Assembly: GCA_002105175.1 (NCBI GenBank)
Contig: MCGE01000036.1
Span: 248,001-312,000, forward strand
Origin: Absidia repens
Lineage: Eukaryota; Mucoromycota; Mucoromycetes; Mucorales; Cunninghamellaceae
Reading direction: 5' to 3'
DNA length: 64,000 nucleotides
Shown here: positions 61,994-64,000 of the stretch, piece by piece
How the letters are laid out: each line of letters begins with the position of its first letter
Position numbering within the stretch: the first letter of the stretch is position 1
Made by a program: the position numbers and the translations under genes
Notes under the pieces: model-generated
What the model was told of the DNA's origin: nothing
Database searches by the model: none
The model's input: only the letters and a program-made list of their open reading frames with translations

Positions 61994-62570
61994 GATGGAG
62001 GAAAACAAAGAAAAAACACTCAACGCATGCACACAACACTGTCGCAGTAGTGTCACACCAAAATTGAATCACCGTTTGGCATATTTTAAAGGCGTGTCAT
62101 TAGTTTCAATAAGCCAAGCTCTGCTACGCCCACTCGCTGATAGAGTGCAATAAAAGGCACAGTATATATACAGAGTCATTAAAAGATATACAATGGTTTA
62201 TTTAGTGACATAAAATAAAATAACTAAAGAAGTCAAACAAGCTACACTAAAAGGGGAGTTCTATGATAGAGAGACAAATCATCATCAAAGCGGGAAATGG
62301 AATGGGAGGTCATTGTGAGTGGTGAACTGACAAGCGTCAGATATTCTTCACCATTGAATATTTTCGCAAAATGGAAACGCAGTACATTACCGGCTGTCAT
62401 GTCATCAATCTTCTTACTGAGTATATGATATCAATCCAAAATTGATACATGAGATACCCAAGGATTAGCTAATCAGTACAAGAAAGAAGGAAAACCGTCG
62501 ATGAGTGTAAAGCCGATTAACATTGATGCTGTAGCTTGATTTTTTACCTCGAGTAACCTATTGCTATTCC
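61994..62570. other. Upstream flank of tandem copy 2
   Basis: Same promoter motif (TTGAATCACCGTTTGGCATA near 62064) and AT-rich DNA as in copy 1. No gene. Confidence 0.6.
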
Positions 62571-62594
62571 AAAAAAAAAAAAAAAAAAAAAAAA

Positions 62595-62675
62595 GGTGTC
62601 TGAACTGCCAACCTTTTTTGTGAGTAAAAACTTTCATCCTCACCCACTACGCCAAAATACTGTGTCCGTCCCTGA
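62595..62675 (-). repeat. tRNA-like element, copy 3
   Basis: A-box TGGCGTAGTGGG is intact. The B box is weaker (AGTTCAGACACC). Followed by a minus-strand poly(T). Confidence 0.5.
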
Positions 62676-62930
62676 ATTTTATTGGACGAGAGCCATTCAT
62701 TTATTATTATTGACTTAACTCATCAAGCATATGCAAAGATACTAAAGATCATCAAGGAAATACTACCGAGTAAAGAAACATTGTCATTTTTATTGAATCA
62801 AATAATAAGATAATTGACAAAACACTAAGTACTACAGCTACCAACGCTTTATCGACCATAATCCCAGGGTCCCCCCCCATCCATCGCCCGCAGAAAACCC
62901 AAAGAATAAATTCAAACGCAATATCAATCA

Positions 62931-64000
62931 TCATTGTTGTTGCTCTTGTTGGCTGTCAATGCCTTGGCGAAAGTCCTGTTGAATTTTGCGGATCGTATTT
63001 AGCTTCAGCCATGCCTCATCGGGCGGCTCCGGCATCGCCCAATTTATATTTATTTCGGGGAAGTGATTGTCATAAATCATACAATTCTGGACAAACACAT
63101 CACGCAATCGACTGCTACCACGTTGAACCAGTCGACGTAATCCATGATACGTGATCTGACGACTATATCTCAGTTTCAAGGAGGATAGATCGGGTAGACA
63201 TGTCGCCATGGTATCCAACACAGTATCCACCATTGGGGAACGACAAAAATAAAGCGTATGAAGTTTGGGATGCGATTGAAGAAACGCGATCAAGGAATCA
63301 TTGTCAAGAGATTCACATTCGTCCAAGATCAATGTGGTCAAATTAGGCCAAACAACAACCATTGCCGTGGTGGTAAACAGACGAGGGACCACATCCACCG
63401 AAAACCGCCCGGCCAATTGCAAAAACGTCAATCCATTCAGGACATGCTTCATATCCGCAATCGTCTCATCTTCCATCACCCAATCTTTCTCTTGCTCGTC
63501 GTCGCCATTATCCTCCTCCTCCTCCTCGTCATCTTCTTTATCCGGCGGCGGGTTGTAGATTTCGTCTAAATTGATCCATAATTCCTCCACCTGGGAAAGA
63601 GCACGTGTCGAGGAGGAGAAAATATCGGGAGGCACACCAGTACATCGATCCAAATGAAGTGTTTTGAGTTGACCACCTAACAAGTCCCAGGTCGAAGGTG
63701 TGAGACTGCATCGCCCGAGATGAAGGAGCTTGAGATTGGGATATTGCCGTAGTAGTTGTTGCATCACTTGGTCAGACACGATCTTGGGAAAATGAAGCCA
63801 CAGTTCTTCCAATGCGCCAACATGCGTCATCAACAGCGAAAGAGAGTCGTCGGTCCACGTGAAGTATTCGAGGTGTAAGGGTCGTATATGTTGCCCTACA
63901 GGATGGCGTGCAGCGACGAGACAGTCGAAGACCTTTTTTCCCGAGTCCGAACTTGTCATCCATATGGTTCGCCATAACAAAGGATTCACCATCGCGTAGA
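62931..64000 (-). CDS. F-box/LRR protein, tandem copy 3 (5' end outside window)
   Basis: About 356 codons visible; the start and most of the F-box lie to the right of the window. The visible part begins with YAMVNPLLWRTI, the end of the F-box. Second segment HPVGQHIRPL...WTDDSLSLL. LRRs as in copies 1 and 2 (YPNLKLLHLG). An acidic insert DKEDDEEEEEDNGDDEQ. Cap: CMIYDNHFPE, then LKLNTIRKIQ. Ends SQQEQQQ. The stop is at 62931 and the minus-strand AATAAA at 62789-62794. Confidence 0.9.
   Translation of the reverse strand, partial: YAMVNPLLWRTIWMTSSDSGKKVFDCLVAARHPVGQHIRPLHLEYFTWTDDSLSLLMTHVGALEELWLHFPKIVSDQVMQQLLRQYPNLKLLHLGRCSLTPSTWDLLGGQLKTLHLDRCTGVPPDIFSSSTRALSQVEELWINLDEIYNPPPDKEDDEEEEEDNGDDEQEKDWVMEDETIADMKHVLNGLTFLQLAGRFSVDVVPRLFTTTAMVVVWPNLTTLILDECESLDNDSLIAFLQSHPKLHTLYFCRSPMVDTVLDTMATCLPDLSSLKLRYSRQITYHGLRRLVQRGSSRLRDVFVQNCMIYDNHFPEININWAMPEPPDEAWLKLNTIRKIQQDFRQGIDSQQEQQQ

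Larger units (their letters stand above)
60464..62570 (-). repeat. Tandem 2.1-kb F-box unit, copy 2
   Basis: Starts with a 37-nt A-run (60464-60500) and the tRNA-like element, and has the same order as copy 1. Confidence 0.85.
62571..64000 (-). repeat. Tandem 2.1-kb F-box unit, copy 3, cut by the window
   Basis: A 24-nt A-run (62571-62594), tRNA-like element, 3' flank and most of the third F-box gene. Confidence 0.85.

Noticed and set aside
1..64000. CRISPR array, telomere repeats or ribosomal genes
   Set aside because: None seen: repeats are microsatellites, gene duplicates or homopolymers, and no TTAGGG-type array is present.

Overview
The window is eukaryotic and most likely from an early-diverging fungus of the Mucoromycota (Mucorales-like). 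The evidence is intron-poor genes with AATAAA-type 3' ends, fungal splice signals (GTATGT donors, CTGAC/CTAAC branch sites), a non-LTR retrotransposon with CCHC knuckles, very long poly(A)/poly(T) tracts, and a dominant family of F-box/leucine-rich-repeat (LRR) proteins. The phylum is an inference; no ribosomal or mitochondrial marker is present.

The dominant content is one F-box/LRR family: 15 complete, apparently intronless genes, one cut by the right window edge, and two pseudogenes. Each has an N-terminal F-box of about 45 residues, a 'PVGQHIR...WTD' segment, degenerate AMN1/SKP2-like LRRs, and a shared C-terminal cap with an FPE motif and an LDxxAIxxIR motif. The family's expected role is substrate choice for SCF ubiquitin ligases.

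Layout. 0-9 kb: two minus-strand F-box genes and one plus-strand gene. 9.3-26.2 kb: three tandem ~2.7-kb units, each with a small secreted-protein gene (family A) and the 3' end of a convergent Cys-rich gene (family C). The third unit is split by a 5.5-kb LINE with a perfect 14-bp target-site duplication. F-box genes lie at 12.8 and 27.0 kb. 29.4-46.2 kb: a ~5.8-kb unit (3' spacer, secreted four-Cys gene B, F-box alpha, F-box beta, repeat R) repeated four times, twice complete, once with a deletion that leaves a truncated alpha, and once as a partial copy. 46.5-58.4 kb: four diverged F-box genes, one F-box pseudogene, and a HET-domain gene with a predicted 113-nt intron that supplies its start codon. 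58.4-64 kb: three tandem ~2.1-kb F-box units, each starting with a poly(A) tract and a tRNA-like sequence with Pol III A and B boxes.

Taken together this looks like a fast-evolving accessory locus under birth-and-death evolution. It combines expanded candidate substrate receptors (F-box/LRR), duplicated small secreted proteins, a HET protein and a retrotransposon. A role in self/non-self or inter-microbial recognition is a hypothesis only; the sequence shows the co-amplification, not the function.
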